This document shows, piece after piece, positions 11,937 through 22,610 of a stretch of DNA of 64,000 nucleotides; position 1 is the stretch's first letter; every line of letters starts with the position of its first letter. The position numbers and the translations under genes are program-made. Source of the DNA: Acorus gramineus. Its lineage: Eukaryota > Streptophyta > Magnoliopsida > Acorales > Acoraceae. A model generated the notes under the pieces. It was not told the DNA's origin, made no database searches, and saw nothing but the letters and a program-made list of their open reading frames with translations. The stretch spans positions 166,058 through 230,057 of the forward strand of contig JAUJYN010000075.1 of the NCBI GenBank assembly GCA_030737835.1, read 5' to 3'.

Positions 11937-12260
11937 GACACTAGTAGTGTCGACAATCTTAGGTTTTGTCGATAGTTGAATTGTCGAATTAAGCAAAACC
12001 GAGACAGTAGGTTCGGTACATACATCGACAATAGTAATGTCGATAATATCAACTTCTGTCGCCATTTAGATTGTCGAATAAAACAGAATAAAGACAATAG
12101 ATCCAATACATTCATTGACAGTAGTAATGCTGACAATATGAACTTCTATCGACATCGGCATTGTCGAATCAAGCAAAACCAAGACAATAGGTCCACTACA
12201 TACATCGACAGTACTAGTGTTGACAATATCAATGTTTATCAATATCTTAATTGTCGATTC
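11937..12260 (+). repeat. 90-bp minisatellite encoding a 30-residue repeat
   Basis: Three full units (11982-12071, 12072-12161, 12162-12251) plus partial ones on both sides. The unit is a multiple of three and stays open on the plus strand: each copy starts CRIKQN and contains a T-(Y/F)-ID and a DN-(I/M)-N motif. At DNA level each unit carries TTGTCGA and TCGACA half-sites facing each other. It lies close to the right end of the Mutator-like element, where subterminal repeats are often found. Confidence 0.75.
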
Positions 12261-12460
12261 AATTATTGGGATGAGTTGTGAAGGGGTGGGTTTGGGTTAC
12301 ATTCAGAAACTAATGACAATATTATTTTATTATTTAATGTGGGGTGGGGTGAATATGTTATGGGGTGGTAATAGCCCCAAAAGAATGGGAATGTTCGCTT
12401 CAGGTAAAACAAGTCACGGTAAATTGGATTACTGATTGTATATACAATATACATATTTGG

Positions 12461-12920
12461 ATATTTTAATCTTTTTGTCTTTAGGATATATAGTTTAGTT
12501 ATGTATTTCTTTCTGTTCTTCTTTTGAACTTTATATTTGGATTAAACAATTAATAGAAAGTTGATTTATTCTCTCAAATTTTAAATCTAGCATGTATAGT
12601 ATCAGAACTTGAATCATATTGTTCCGCGTTTGTGAATGAATTAACCTCGCTGTTGTTAACACACACCTCTTCGTCGTCTTGTAAGATATATTCTTGCGCA
12701 CGTGAATCTGTACGTTCTCCGCGTGCTTTGTGCATCCTTTGTAGTGTCTGCATTTCACGGAGTTCGCATCGTTATTCGCGTGCACTAATCGTTGTTATCA
12801 GAGACCCCTCACGCGACATACGCAACCCACACGCGGTACACGCATCTCTACACGTGTCATAACCATATATCTTCGCCAACCCGCACCCATCCACGCGGTG
12901 TGATCTATGCCTTGCCCGAG
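12461..12920 (+). mobile_element. Degenerate LTR-retrotransposon fragment (candidate)
   Basis: AGCATGTATAGTATCAGAAC at about 12590-12609 resembles an LTR end followed by a decayed TGGTATCAGAGC primer binding site. The downstream stretch is unusually rich in CGCG and CACGCG for this region. No coding domain is recognised. Confidence 0.3.
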
Positions 12921-13029
12921 CCTGTGCGCACCTTTATCTGGAATCTAGGAATAATGATAACTTGGAGCTACTGTATATGGCCATCAAATAGTATACTGGG
13001 ATGGACACGAGTTCAATTCAGTCAAGATT

Positions 13030-13340
13030 AGGTCCAGTCATTTTTCATCATATCAGTCGAGCAGCACAATCTTATGAATCGAACTACACAATTTATGAGT
13101 CGAACTATACCTAAATCAATTGTTGGGTACATATTACACTTTTTTATTAGATACGAATGATACTCTCACCAAATCCAGGTCTGACTGAATCTAACAAGAG
13201 AGTGAGACATGTATTAAAAAATTGATTGTGCAATTCCATTAATAAGATGCGTAGTTTAATTCATGGGATCATACAGTTCGATACCAATGCGACTGACTAA
13301 AGTCAATTCTAACTAGATCTGAACTCAATGGACATCTAAT
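13030..13340. mobile_element. Foldback-like repeat (candidate)
   Basis: CAGTCGAGCAGCACAATC and ATCGAACTACACAA in the left half resemble the reverse complement of the right half (CAGTCGCATTGGTATCGAAC, ATTAAACTACGCATC). Pairing is imperfect and no target duplication was found. Confidence 0.35.
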
Positions 13341-13409
13341 TAACTTAATCATTTAGGATTAATGTACAAAGCTAATCAACGTAAAAATGTATTCCTTCAT
13401 GTCATGTTA

Positions 13410-13920
13410 GGGCACGGTTATTTTAACCCCCTTTTTTTGTACAAACCCACCCCGTTAGAAGGCCCACCCCATCCAATTTTATAAATTGCAAACCCACCCC
13501 TACATATAATCACACAATAAACACAAAGAAAGCCACCCCAAGAATTTTTAGGGTTCTTCTTCACCTTCTTTAGTTCTTCCTCTATGGCAACGAAGACCAA
13601 ATCAAGCATCAAAAGACGATGAAATCAAATAGATCTTCTCCTCCAAGAAGAAGCTAAAGAACCCCTAACATCGACGAGGCCTCCCTATCATAAAGAAACT
13701 CTGCAAGCGAAGAAGAAGATCTCGAAAGACAAACCAAAGAAGAAAATGAAATTCTCTTCCAAGGGGGAGGAGGGGAAGACCATGGTCTCCGATCGCCCGA
13801 TGTGGAGGATGGCGGACAAGCTTGCGATCTACTCAGTGGAGGAGCTTGGGTTTGGCAAAGTCGATGCTGGAGGTACCCCTCTCTTCCCTTTCGACTATGC
13901 TTGCTGTTTCTGAAGGTGGT

Positions 13921-13951
<31 letters not shown>

Positions 13952-14734
13952 GTAGCAAAGAGGAGAAAATTTTAGAGTTAATTAAAATTCTTGGTTAAAA
14001 TTGTGAACTTTTGTGTTCAGTGGGGAGAACAAGGTCACTAGTTAACAAATTTTTTTATCACGTAAAAAGTGTGTATAAAAGGTTGTTTAATTTGCAATCT
14101 CCCTGTACGTGATTTGCCAATCTCTCCACCCCGGCAACCATAGTACGCGCCACCTTTGTTCAGCAGTTTTTTGTGTAGGTACAACGTTATGTTTGAACAA
14201 AAAAAAAATTACATTGAATGGTTGAATGTGTGCAATGATTCAATGGTTGAAGTATTAATAACTAAATGGTTTTAGTGTCAGTGGTTGGTTTGTACAATGA
14301 TTCAATGGTTGAAGTATTAATGGCTGATGGTTTTATTATCAATGATATGTGCAATGGTTTTAGTATGGTTGAAAAAAAGATCAATTTAATTCATTTCATA
14401 TTGACAAATCATGTGTCCACCACATCCATAATAGTCAACAATTGATATATATGTCGATGCATATTAAAAGCCAAAATTTATTGTCGATATTACACTTGTT
14501 GATCACTGTCCACTATCTCCACAGACGGGTCAGACAGTCGATATTTATTAGGGATAAAAATTATGTTAACTTTGTCGACACAAATATTATCGACAAGTTT
14601 TTGAAACTGTCAAAATACCAACTGTCAAAATACCAACTGTGTGTTAATTTCTTTTATAAAAAAAAAAAGAAATTCACGTTTTTTTTTTCACTGGGGTGAG
14701 ATTCTCATCTAATGGGGTGATAATATACATCCCC
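13410..14734 (+). mobile_element. Mutator-like element with captured exon-like sequence
   Basis: Flanked by GTCATGTTA (13401-13409) and GTCATATTA (14735-14743), eight of nine bases identical, the size typical of Mutator-like elements. Termini pair: GGGCACGGTTATTTTAACCC against the reverse complement of the right end, GGGGATGTATATTATCACCC. Subterminal CCACCCC motifs match the element at 9788-12375. No transposase is present, so it would be non-autonomous. It carries a GC-richer exon-like segment at 13746-13872, as Pack-MULEs do. Confidence 0.6.
13746..13872 (+). pseudogene. Exon-like captured fragment, unknown product
   Basis: An ATG opens 42 codons (MKFSSKGEEGKTMV through LAIYSVEELGFGKVDAG) and runs into a donor-like GGAG/GTACCC at 13872-13874. 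It is much richer in G and C than its surroundings and has a purine-rich, UTR-like lead from about 13560. The protein family is not recognised. The abrupt composition change and donor site inside a Mutator-like element suggest the first exon of a host gene picked up by the transposon; this is inference. Confidence 0.35.
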
Positions 14735-14743
14735 GTCATATTA

Positions 14744-15093
14744 TTGTCTGGATGACTCCATGCTTTGAGTTCTGGGGAGATTGTGCAAACTAATGAAAAA
14801 GAAGAAGAAAGGTTTGTTGCCTTGTTGGGAAGTATATAGTTTGTTGGGATTGAAAGAACAATGATATGTAAAGCTCTGTTTTTAGTCCCAACTCCAGTCT
14901 ACACGTGATTTGAATTTTTTAAATTATTATACCTCATCTAATGAGGTACATATTTTTATTTTAAAAAAAAAAATAAGACATGTTTCAATGAATTGTGTGG
15001 ATGCATTTATAAAAACTTTATATCGATGCATGTACATCATTAATGTGAGTAAATCATTCGGTAATTTTTTATCGATACATATGATATTGGAAT
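14744..15093. other. Short AT-rich spacer
   Basis: Contains one ATACCTCATCTAATGAGGTA palindrome at about 14930-14949, part of a motif recurring in the window. Nothing else is seen. Confidence 0.4.
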
Positions 15094-15098
15094 TGAAG

Positions 15099-15624
15099 TA
15101 ACGCAGCGTGAAACTGATAAAAAGATCCAACCAGCGTTGAGATCTCATAAGCTCCTTGAATCCACAAGGAATCCTTGAATCCACAAGGAAGAAAGCCCCA
15201 AAATAGAGGAAATTCGAAATATTATTGATAAAAAACTGTCAACCCTAGATTACAAGTCTGCTATTTATACTAATAACATAAAATTAAAAAATTACTAAAA
15301 ATAGTAAAATTCGAAAACTAATTTTTCTGATTCTATGAGATCCTCAATGATCATAGGAATTGATAGAAATCAATTCCGATCTGTTATGATTGAGATATCA
15401 CAAATCTAAAACTTACTAAAAATAGTAAAATCGCTAATTTAAAGGCCTAAATGAATTAATTTTTAAAAAATAATTGTTAGTTGTATAACAACTAATCTAG
15501 AAGATCTCCTCGATATATTTCACCATGTAAAATTTCGTGCGATTCCGAGATCGTGACCATTGATTTGTAATTTATCTGATGGACTTCTTTTGGTGCTCCC
15601 ATCTGCATAATCTGTCCTACATCA
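15099..15624 (-). repeat. 3' LTR of the gag-only element
   Basis: Downstream LTR. The second reading frame (15492-15914) runs from the internal region into its first 130 bases, so the LTR contributes coding sequence. Confidence 0.9.
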
Positions 15625-15914
15625 GACTCCTCTTCTTCAAAAGAACTCGTCCTCGAGTTCTTCCGCTCTTCAATTGATGTTTCTTTGTATTTCACCTTCG
15701 GCAAGAGAAGAGATATTTTCTTGACTTCAAATTTCTTCTCAATAAAACCGATCATGTAGAAAATTGAATGCCCCTCGATTTGTAGCCCAAATTTCTTCAC
15801 CACAGTAGTAGCCGCAAAGTCTTCATTGTTATCAATGTTGATGATGGCATCCAAAACACTTTTGTTGATGGTGCATATATTTTGCAACACGAGCTTCTGT
15901 AGGGGCTCTTCCAT
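15492..15914 (-). pseudogene. Degenerate protease-like tail of the gag-only element
   Basis: A 140-codon frame overlapping the end of gag in another frame. Residues around 15-60 follow the pattern of the Ty3 aspartic protease region ([15 protein letters not shown], then [12 protein letters not shown]), but the catalytic D-S/T-G triad is absent and reads as NIDNNED. After about 45 further residues it passes through RTSSFEEEESD, like the C-terminal end of Ty3 polyproteins, and enters the LTR. This looks like an internal deletion joining the protease start to the polyprotein end, removing RT, RNase H and integrase. Confidence 0.55.
15625..15640 (-). other. Polypurine tract
   Basis: GAAGAAGAGGAGTC on the minus strand directly abuts the TG of the 3' LTR, the expected place for the plus-strand primer. 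Confidence 0.65.
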
Positions 15915-16933
15915 CTTGGGGTCACCGCTATGGACTGTGGAAACAACTCCTCTTGTTCTCCTCCAATGACATCTTCAGAATCACCAGAGAAAACAACATC
16001 CTCTGCTTCTTTATTGCTCATGTCCTCATCGATCTCTGGTTCAACGATGAAGTTGACCCGCTCTCCTTCTTCTTCTGCGAACTCTGCGCCATCATATATA
16101 TCATCAACTTCTTGTTCAGCTAAAACTTCGCTCTCTTGTTGATTTTGATTTGAGCAAAGTTCTGGTTCATTGGAACCTCCGTACTTCTCTGATGATGGTA
16201 GATCATAAGGGTTGGCCCTCGAATCATCCCCATCTTTTGGAGGACTTGCTCTTATCACCTCTTGCGCCTTTGATATCTCCGGTCGTGATTTCACCCTTAC
16301 GGTTTGACAACAATTTCGATACAATTGGGGTAAATATCGTTCATAATTTCGTGGCAGAAATTGATCCATGAGGAGCTCTTTCATCCTCCTCCACGTACGA
16401 ACAAGTGATCTTCCTTGCCGTTGTCGGGTTTTCTGAAATTGGTCCCACCAAGCGGCGGCACCACTTTTTAATCGAAACGCCACCAATTTGACCATCTTCT
16501 CCTCTGGAACCTCCATCATCTCAAAGAATCTCTCGACCTCTGAGATCCAATCAAGGAAGTCTTCGATCTGCATATTACCATTGAAATATGGAATATCCGC
16601 CTTCAATCGGTAATCATTGTATTTCATGCGCCGCCTCCCCGGCTGATATCCATGAAGTCCATCACCTTCATCCTCCGAGTCTTCCTCATCATCAGGTTGA
16701 TAACGAGTGGGACGTCGAACGATGTTCTGAGCAATAGGTCGGCCTTGGGCAACTCCCTCGGCGCGTCTCCTATCACCTTCAGGATGCCTATTATTGGCGT
16801 TGAGATTCAGGCCAGCGATCATCGTGCGAATCTCTCGCATCTGATCGCGCTGTTCCTCGATCGCCTTCCGCACATCCTCCAATCCACGACCAGCGTCATT
16901 AGATTGGTTGTCTCCCCCTCCATTATTTGCCAT
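15797..16933 (-). CDS. Ty3-type retrotransposon Gag
   Basis: Gag-like structural protein of the 2.4-kb element, 378 codons. The start at 16933 ([10 protein letters not shown]) is chosen because the longer frame back to 17035 would begin inside the LTR, upstream of the PBS. A predicted coiled-coil-like charged stretch lies at about residues 18-38, an acidic patch at 80-92, and the retrotransposon gag core at about 108-210 ([35 protein letters not shown]). The C-terminal half is acidic and has no CCHC zinc knuckle, unlike most Ty3 Gags. The last ~40 codons run in a different frame from the downstream protease-like sequence, so the true end may be altered by a frameshift near 15920. Confidence 0.8.
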   Translation of the reverse strand: MANNGGGDNQSNDAGRGLEDVRKAIEEQRDQMREIRTMIAGLNLNANNRHPEGDRRRAEGVAQGRPIAQNIVRRPTRYQPDDEEDSEDEGDGLHGYQPGRRRMKYNDYRLKADIPYFNGNMQIEDFLDWISEVERFFEMMEVPEEKMVKLVAFRLKSGAAAWWDQFQKTRQRQGRSLVRTWRRMKELLMDQFLPRNYERYLPQLYRNCCQTVRVKSRPEISKAQEVIRASPPKDGDDSRANPYDLPSSEKYGGSNEPELCSNQNQQESEVLAEQEVDDIYDGAEFAEEEGERVNFIVEPEIDEDMSNKEAEDVVFSGDSEDVIGGEQEELFPQSIAVTPRWKSPYRSSCCKIYAPSTKVFWMPSSTLITMKTLRLLLW

Positions 16934-16952
16934 CACAACAAGGCAAATCCTC

Positions 16953-16964
16953 GCTCTGATACCA
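16953..16964 (-). other. Primer binding site
   Basis: TGGTATCAGAGC on the minus strand, two bases inside the 5' LTR; complementary to the 3' end of initiator tRNA-Met. Confidence 0.85.
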
Positions 16965-16966
16965 CC

Positions 16967-17494
16967 TAACGCAGCGTGAAACTGATAAAAAGATCCAACC
17001 AGCGTTGAGATCTCATAAGCTCCTTGAATCCACAAGGAATCCTTGAATCCACAAGGAAGAAAGCCCCAAAAGAGAGGAAATTCGAAATATTATTGATAAA
17101 AAACTGTCAACCCTAGATTACAAGTCTGCTATTTATACTAATAACATAAAATTAAAAAATTACTAAAAATAGTAAAATTCGAAAACTAATTTTTCTGATT
17201 CTATGAGATCCTCAATGATCATAGGAATTGATAGAAATCAATTCCGATCTGTTATGATTGAGATATCACAAATCTAAAACTTACTAAAAATAGTAAAATC
17301 GCTAATTTAAAGGCCTAAATGAATTAATTTTTAAAAATAAGAATTGTTAGTTGTATAACAACTAATCTAGAAGATCTCCTCGATATATTTCACCATGTAA
17401 AATTTCGTGCGATTCCGAGATCGTGACCATTGATTTGTAATTTATCTGATGGACTTCTTTTGGTGCTCCAATCTGCATAATCTGTCCTACATCA
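16967..17494 (-). repeat. 5' LTR of the gag-only element
   Basis: Upstream LTR in the direction of transcription. It is near identical to 15099-15624; differences are one T/G at the CCCCAAAA(G/T)AGAGG site, one C/A at GCTCC(A/C)ATC, and a small indel in the A-run after GAATTAATTTTT. Confidence 0.9.
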
Positions 17495-17499
17495 TGAAG

Positions 17500-18192
17500 A
17501 TGAAAAAAAAAAAACTATGGGTAAGAGCATTAGGATTAAAAACAAGGTGGGAGTAAAGAGTCGAGTCAAAGAGATTTTTTTGAATAGAAAAAAAAAAAGA
17601 AAAAGAGGAACAATCAAGGCCCCACGCAAGGGATAAAAATAAAACAAGAGGACGTCCCAAAAAAAGAAAAAGAGGACATCCCAAAAAAATATTCCCAGGA
17701 GCTGTGGAATTAATGAAGTCCTGGAAGACTGAAGATTCCAAGTTTTTATTATGTCCATTGGTTCGCCTAATTGTTTTCCCAACTTTGATTATTCACAAGT
17801 GAAGATGGTATTTTAGAAATTCAAAGTTTCATTTGGCATTGAATTGGACATTTTATATTCAACCATGAATTAAGTATAGTTGTTTATTAACATTATGTAC
17901 CAAACCACTTTTTCACTGGTTGATAGAGATACCTTCTTTTCTCTTTTTTTTACGGAAGGATTCTAGCTAGACTCGAGTTTGATCCTCTGGATGGAAGAAT
18001 ATTGTATAAAAAAAAAAATTAAAAAATAATTACAAAAACGTATGTATGTTCACATGCAAAAAAACAAGATCATACCGAACTTTCTCTTAGTAACATGGGA
18101 AAGGTATCCCCTCTCTAGTGAGGACTTGGGTTCAAGCCTTACCGCATGTTGATAGGGGAAGATTTGATCAAGAAAAAAAAAAATCATCCCCA
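17500..18192. other. Intergenic, no gene recognised
   Basis: A GGGTTCAAGCC box at about 18130 followed by an A-run at 18173-18182 resembles the end of a SINE, but no A box or target duplication could be shown. Confidence 0.3.
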
Positions 18193-18200
18193 ATCATAGG

Positions 18201-18545
18201 TAGAGGTGTAAAACGGGCCGTGCCGTGCCGGCCCGGCCCGCTAAACTACCGGGCTAACGGGCTAACGGGCCGGGCCGGCCCGGCCCGTTTCATGTAACCG
18301 TGCCGTGCCGGCACGGCACGGTCTGCAGAGGGTCGGCCCAGCACGGCCCTCCGTGCCAGCCCGGCGGGCCACCGTGCCGTGCCAACGGGCCGGCCCGGCC
18401 CGTTGGCCCGTCCCAACGGTGGGGCCCACGGCACAAACCGTGCCGCGGGCCTAGCGGGCCGTGCCAGAAACGGCACGCGGGCCGGGGGTCAGGCCCAGCC
18501 CGCGTCGCCACCCAAACGGGCCGGCCCGCCCGTTTGACACCTCTA
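18201..18545. mobile_element. GC-rich hAT MITE
   Basis: A perfect 8-bp target duplication ATCATAGG (18193-18200 and 18546-18553) flanks terminal inverted repeats TAGAGGTGTAAAACGGGC and TAGAGGTGTCAAACGGGC. The interior is almost entirely GGGCC, GGCCC and GTGCC palindromes and can fold on itself. Duplication size and terminal sequence fit the hAT superfamily. No coding capacity. Confidence 0.88.
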
Positions 18546-18553
18546 ATCATAGG

Positions 18554-20503
18554 CGATCAAGGCTTGTCTAAGACGGCGATGGAAGACCCCATAAATCCTA
18601 AAAAAATTACATTTTTTTTCTATTTCTATTTAATTTGATTTTTTTTGGATTTTAATATTAAAATTGTCCATTTGTTTTTCATCTCTTCTTTTATTATTTT
18701 TTTATTTCCTTATCTTATTCCTATTTTAATGAAATTTTATTTGGTTTTTCTAAAAAAAATTATCTTATTGGGTTCATGTAACTTTTTATATTTTGTTAAG
18801 GAACCACGTATTTTATTTTTAAATCTAATAGTTAGTCCTGCCTTAACTTTTTCGTGTTTTTTGTTATTATTTTTATTTTTTTAGAATTAAGTTTTTTAAA
18901 TATCCAAAAAATTTGTGTTGTTGCTTATTGATTTTTTTAAGAGTGCCGATACGCTCAATTTTTTTCTCATTCCAAAACACAGACCTATATACCTCGTTAC
19001 AGATTCAGTTAAGCATATACCTCGTTAGATGATGCATATACCTTACTAAATTTTTTCTTACACTTACTAAAAATAGGTTCATTCAACTCAAAATGAAGCG
19101 ATGTGCACTTTTTATCAAAGCATATATCTCATTAGATGATGTTTACTATTTTTTTAAAATAAAAACATGTGATGTTTTGATTGAGTTTTGATTGATGAAC
19201 ACGACTGAGTGTATCATTTTCCTTTTTTTTAATGTATACATTTGAGTCTCACTCCATGAGTTCGCCTTTGACCCGTTTCTCCGTTAATTTAATGAGCAGC
19301 CCTAACGGGTATGCTAGGCCCAGGCAGGATGGAGACTGGGCCTTGTGGGCCTTTGTGTCCACGCATTGGGCTAGTTAGTTTGGGCTACTCATAAGGAAAG
19401 GTTCATCAGGCCGTCTGGTTGAGCGGTACATAAGATGAAGGGAAAATGATACATTGGCAGTCTCGTGAATCCTTTCTATATCTTCTAATTATTTTGATTT
19501 TTGTCTTTAATATATTTTCTTTTAATAAAATAAATGTTTTTATAAAAATTCAAGTATATACCTAGATAAGCCATTGGTCATTACATATTTTATTTGTTTT
19601 AAATAAAAAAAAATTCTTTTATTATTGCAAAACAGCTTGAATATGTGAGGGCTCTGCAGGGAAAATGTTGGAGTGGTTGCACAAGGAATTTTGGTTTGGG
19701 TTGAATGGAAAACGTTACGTACCGTCTTTTTCCAATCTCAATTTCAGTTTCAATCCATACATATTTTAATTTTTTAAAATAATATATTTTATCTAATTAG
19801 TTATATGATTTTATAAAAATTGAAATTTATACTCCAATGGATTGTATGGATTATAAAAAGGAGAAAAGTTCCATACCCACAACAGCAAACATCCACAAAT
19901 TCAGATAACCACCCCCAGCATTTTTCCTAAATCTAAATAACCCCCCTATAGACATACCTTCGTTAATGTTAGTGAGTGTACAATGCTAACAAGGTATATG
20001 AAACTGGAATTTGGACTAAAAAAGGACTATGTGTAATGACACTATGGGTTGGGACATTAAGGAGCACATAGGGGTGTCTAAATTAAGGAAAATATTAGAC
20101 GGCCCCATTTCCAACCCTAAATATAGTCCCCACCCATTCTGATTTTTAAAAATATATAGTATACCTCATCTAATAAGACGTGTATAAATTAAGGAAAATA
20201 CAAGACGTGTATATATAAAGATGAAGTATATAGTTCAATGAATTGTTTGGATTCATTTTTAAGATATATAAAAAAAATCCAACAAGATATATACCTCGTT
20301 ACAGTGAGCATGTGACTAATTAAATATATGGGGCTATAAAATAGATTGAATGTATCAGGACTCATAAATTAACAAGTGTGATAATAGTTTCACGTATCCG
20401 ACTAGTTTTAATTTAGCTAAGGGTTACAATTTATTCTTATTCCATCATTTTTTTTTTCTTTTTTACTGTTTTATTATGATCTTTAAACCATAATATACTA
20501 ATC
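18554..20503. other. AT-rich intergenic sequence with ATATACCTCGTTA motifs
   Basis: No gene. Copies of ATATACCTCGTTA or close variants lie near 18988, 19014, 19124, 20158 and 20290, the same motif as in the foldback element at 7691. Confidence 0.4.
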
Positions 20504-20675
20504 TAGTCCACCCTGAAATTTATTCACAAAAAGAAAAATAGGGGACAAATCTCATAAAAGAAAACAAGAAGTTCAATGATATACTATTATAGTCCACCTT
20601 GAAATTTATTCACAAAAAGAAAAATAGGGGACAAATCTTATAAAAGAAAACAAGAAGTTCAATGTTTACTTATCC
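20504..20675. repeat. 86-bp tandem duplication
   Basis: TAGTCCACC(C/T)TGAAATTTAT through AAGAAGTTCAATG is present at 20504 and at 20590 with two or three differences. Confidence 0.85.
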
Positions 20676-21034
20676 ATTTCTCATGCCTTTGAAGAAAAAA
20701 AATGTACCTATTCTTATAAATTAGACAATTAACACATAAAATCTTGACCAAGACTTGAAAATATGAGACACAGTTTACAAAATTTATAAGACCTTTTTTT
20801 GGTTGGTTTTTCGATAGGATTTAGTAGTAGATATCCCTTCTACTACATTCCTATGTTGTATTTTGTTTATAGGAAATGTTTTTTTATACGTTGATTAGGC
20901 ATTCTTTTTCTTTAAATAAAATTAAGATATAACGCTTAACATTCTTTTCAAAAAAAAAAACAAATTATAAGACTTAAAATACCAACTACAACGTTTTCAG
21001 TTATATATGCAAATGATTATATATCCATACTCTA

Positions 21035-22195
21035 TCTATATTACTATATAAAAATCTCTTAAACTAAAAACTTGCCATTTGACTTTTTTGTCCTTGTCAA
21101 TTCATTCAATCCCATTACAGTCCATTCACACCACTTTAATGACAACAATTTTTTTTTCATTTTACCCTTACATTTCTATTCAATTACATTTCTATTCACA
21201 TTTTAAAAAAATATCAAATATTAATGTAATTCACATCTATTAGCATTTATTTAATTCACACATATTTGATTAGCATTTACTATTTACTTGGATTTCTCTA
21301 CTCTATTAATGCCCCAAATAATCAATAGTCAATAAGATCTACCCAACAAAATTTTTTATAATTCACAGTAATTAAAAATGCAATCCAATAAAAAAAACAA
21401 ACATATAAAATACTGGTACAAAAAAAAAATTTATTGCTATAAAAATGAACAAATTCAAATTTGAGCTTTGTGTGAACTCAACGATAGATTTAATCCAATG
21501 AAAATCCATTCATATCATTGTAATTTCATTCATAATTTATTCATATTTTCATCATATCATGCATGACACATTAAAATTTTAAGCTTTACATTTCATCATA
21601 CTTATATGATGACTACTATAGATATATAATAAAATAATATTAATAATTTACATCATCTATGATAAAATTACATTCATATGCCAACTTATCCATGAAAAAA
21701 TTCCTTTACATCAATTATGATTAAATTATATTAATATGTTTATTATTTTATTATAATCATATTTGAATATCATAATATTGTTATGATAAGAGGATCCTTA
21801 TAAAATGAAAATATATTTAAAATATTATTCCCAAAAAACAAATTCCCATTTCATATGCAAAGACATGTTGATACATTAAAAAAGGTATCAAATATTAATG
21901 TAATCTCTTCATTTTAGATTTTCAAATTATATTATGAAAATTCAATACACCCTTCAACCTCCAACTATGAAACGGCCACTCTCATTCATCCACCCTCCAT
22001 TCAATCTCCTCATCATTCATCCCCTCCATTCAATCCCCTCATCTTCTTCTAGAGACAATGGCTTATGCTATTCCACAAACCCTCAAATTTATTTATGCAA
22101 CATTGAATACCCATTCATTGTCATCCCCATTCATTTGGATAAATGGATCTATCATCTCTCTCTTTTTTCTTCTCTCTCTCAAAATTTTGGAATGT
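21035..22195 (+). mobile_element. Helitron-like repeat, copy 1
   Basis: Starts TCTATATTACTATATAAAAA, the kind of TC-initiated, TATATTA-rich 5' end seen in plant Helitrons. It runs about 1.16 kb to a TCTCTCTTTTTTCTTCTCTC tract. The same sequence, shortened inside, recurs at 23384-24217. No terminal inverted repeats or target duplication, as expected for Helitrons. Assignment is tentative. Confidence 0.45.
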
Positions 22196-22610
22196 GGAGG
22201 TGGTGTTCATCTTTTTTTCTGATACGGGTATGTTTTTTAGTTTTTTTTATTACTCAGTTGTTTAATTTTTTTTTTGTCATTTATTTATAATAGAAATACA
22301 TTAATAGATATCCACTTTTTTGGATTGTTAATTTTTTTTATTTTGGACTCGTAGTGATGATTATGTGATGATTATACTGATAAATAATTTTTTCATAAAA
22401 AATTTAACTTTTTCATAATATAATATATCTTAAAAATAAATTTAAACTTATTATATTGTTATATGTAAATGCAACTAAATTATTTTATATTGATATATGT
22501 TGAACTTTTTCAACAACTAAATAATAATAATAATTATTATTATTATTATTACTACTACTACTATTATATTATCTATATTATTATTATATTATATTATTTA
22601 TTTATCTGTA

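Larger units (their letters stand above)
9788..12375 (+). mobile_element. Mutator-like element carrying a gene fragment (candidate)
   Basis: The left end (CACACCCCACAACTTACG then CAGCCCACCCC) is mirrored by the right end, whose reverse complement reads CCACCCCATAACATATTC then ACCCCACCCC. The same CCACCCC-rich ends occur in the element at 13410-14734, which has a better target duplication. Inside are a 5'-UTR-like tract, a plant-mobile-domain coding fragment and a 90-bp minisatellite near the right end. The outer limits are uncertain because no clean 9-bp duplication was found. Confidence 0.45.
15099..17494 (-). mobile_element. Complete short Ty3-type LTR retrotransposon, gag-only
   Basis: Perfect 5-bp target duplication TGAAG at 15094-15098 and 17495-17499. 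Two LTRs of 526 and 528 bp (15099-15624 and 16967-17494) begin TGATGTAGG and end GCGTTA on the minus strand. They differ by two substitutions and one small indel, more than 99 percent identical, so the insertion is recent. The PBS and PPT are in place. The internal region is only 1342 bp: gag plus a remnant of protease, with no RT, RNase H or integrase. It would depend on enzymes of an autonomous relative. Confidence 0.9.

Noticed and set aside
15930..16969. Plus-strand open frames opposite gag
   Set aside because: Shadows of the minus-strand gag frame, which has the recognisable gag core.
18100..18190. Possible tRNA-derived SINE (GGGTTCAAGCC box plus A-run)
   Set aside because: No matching A box at the right distance and no target duplication; left as a note only.
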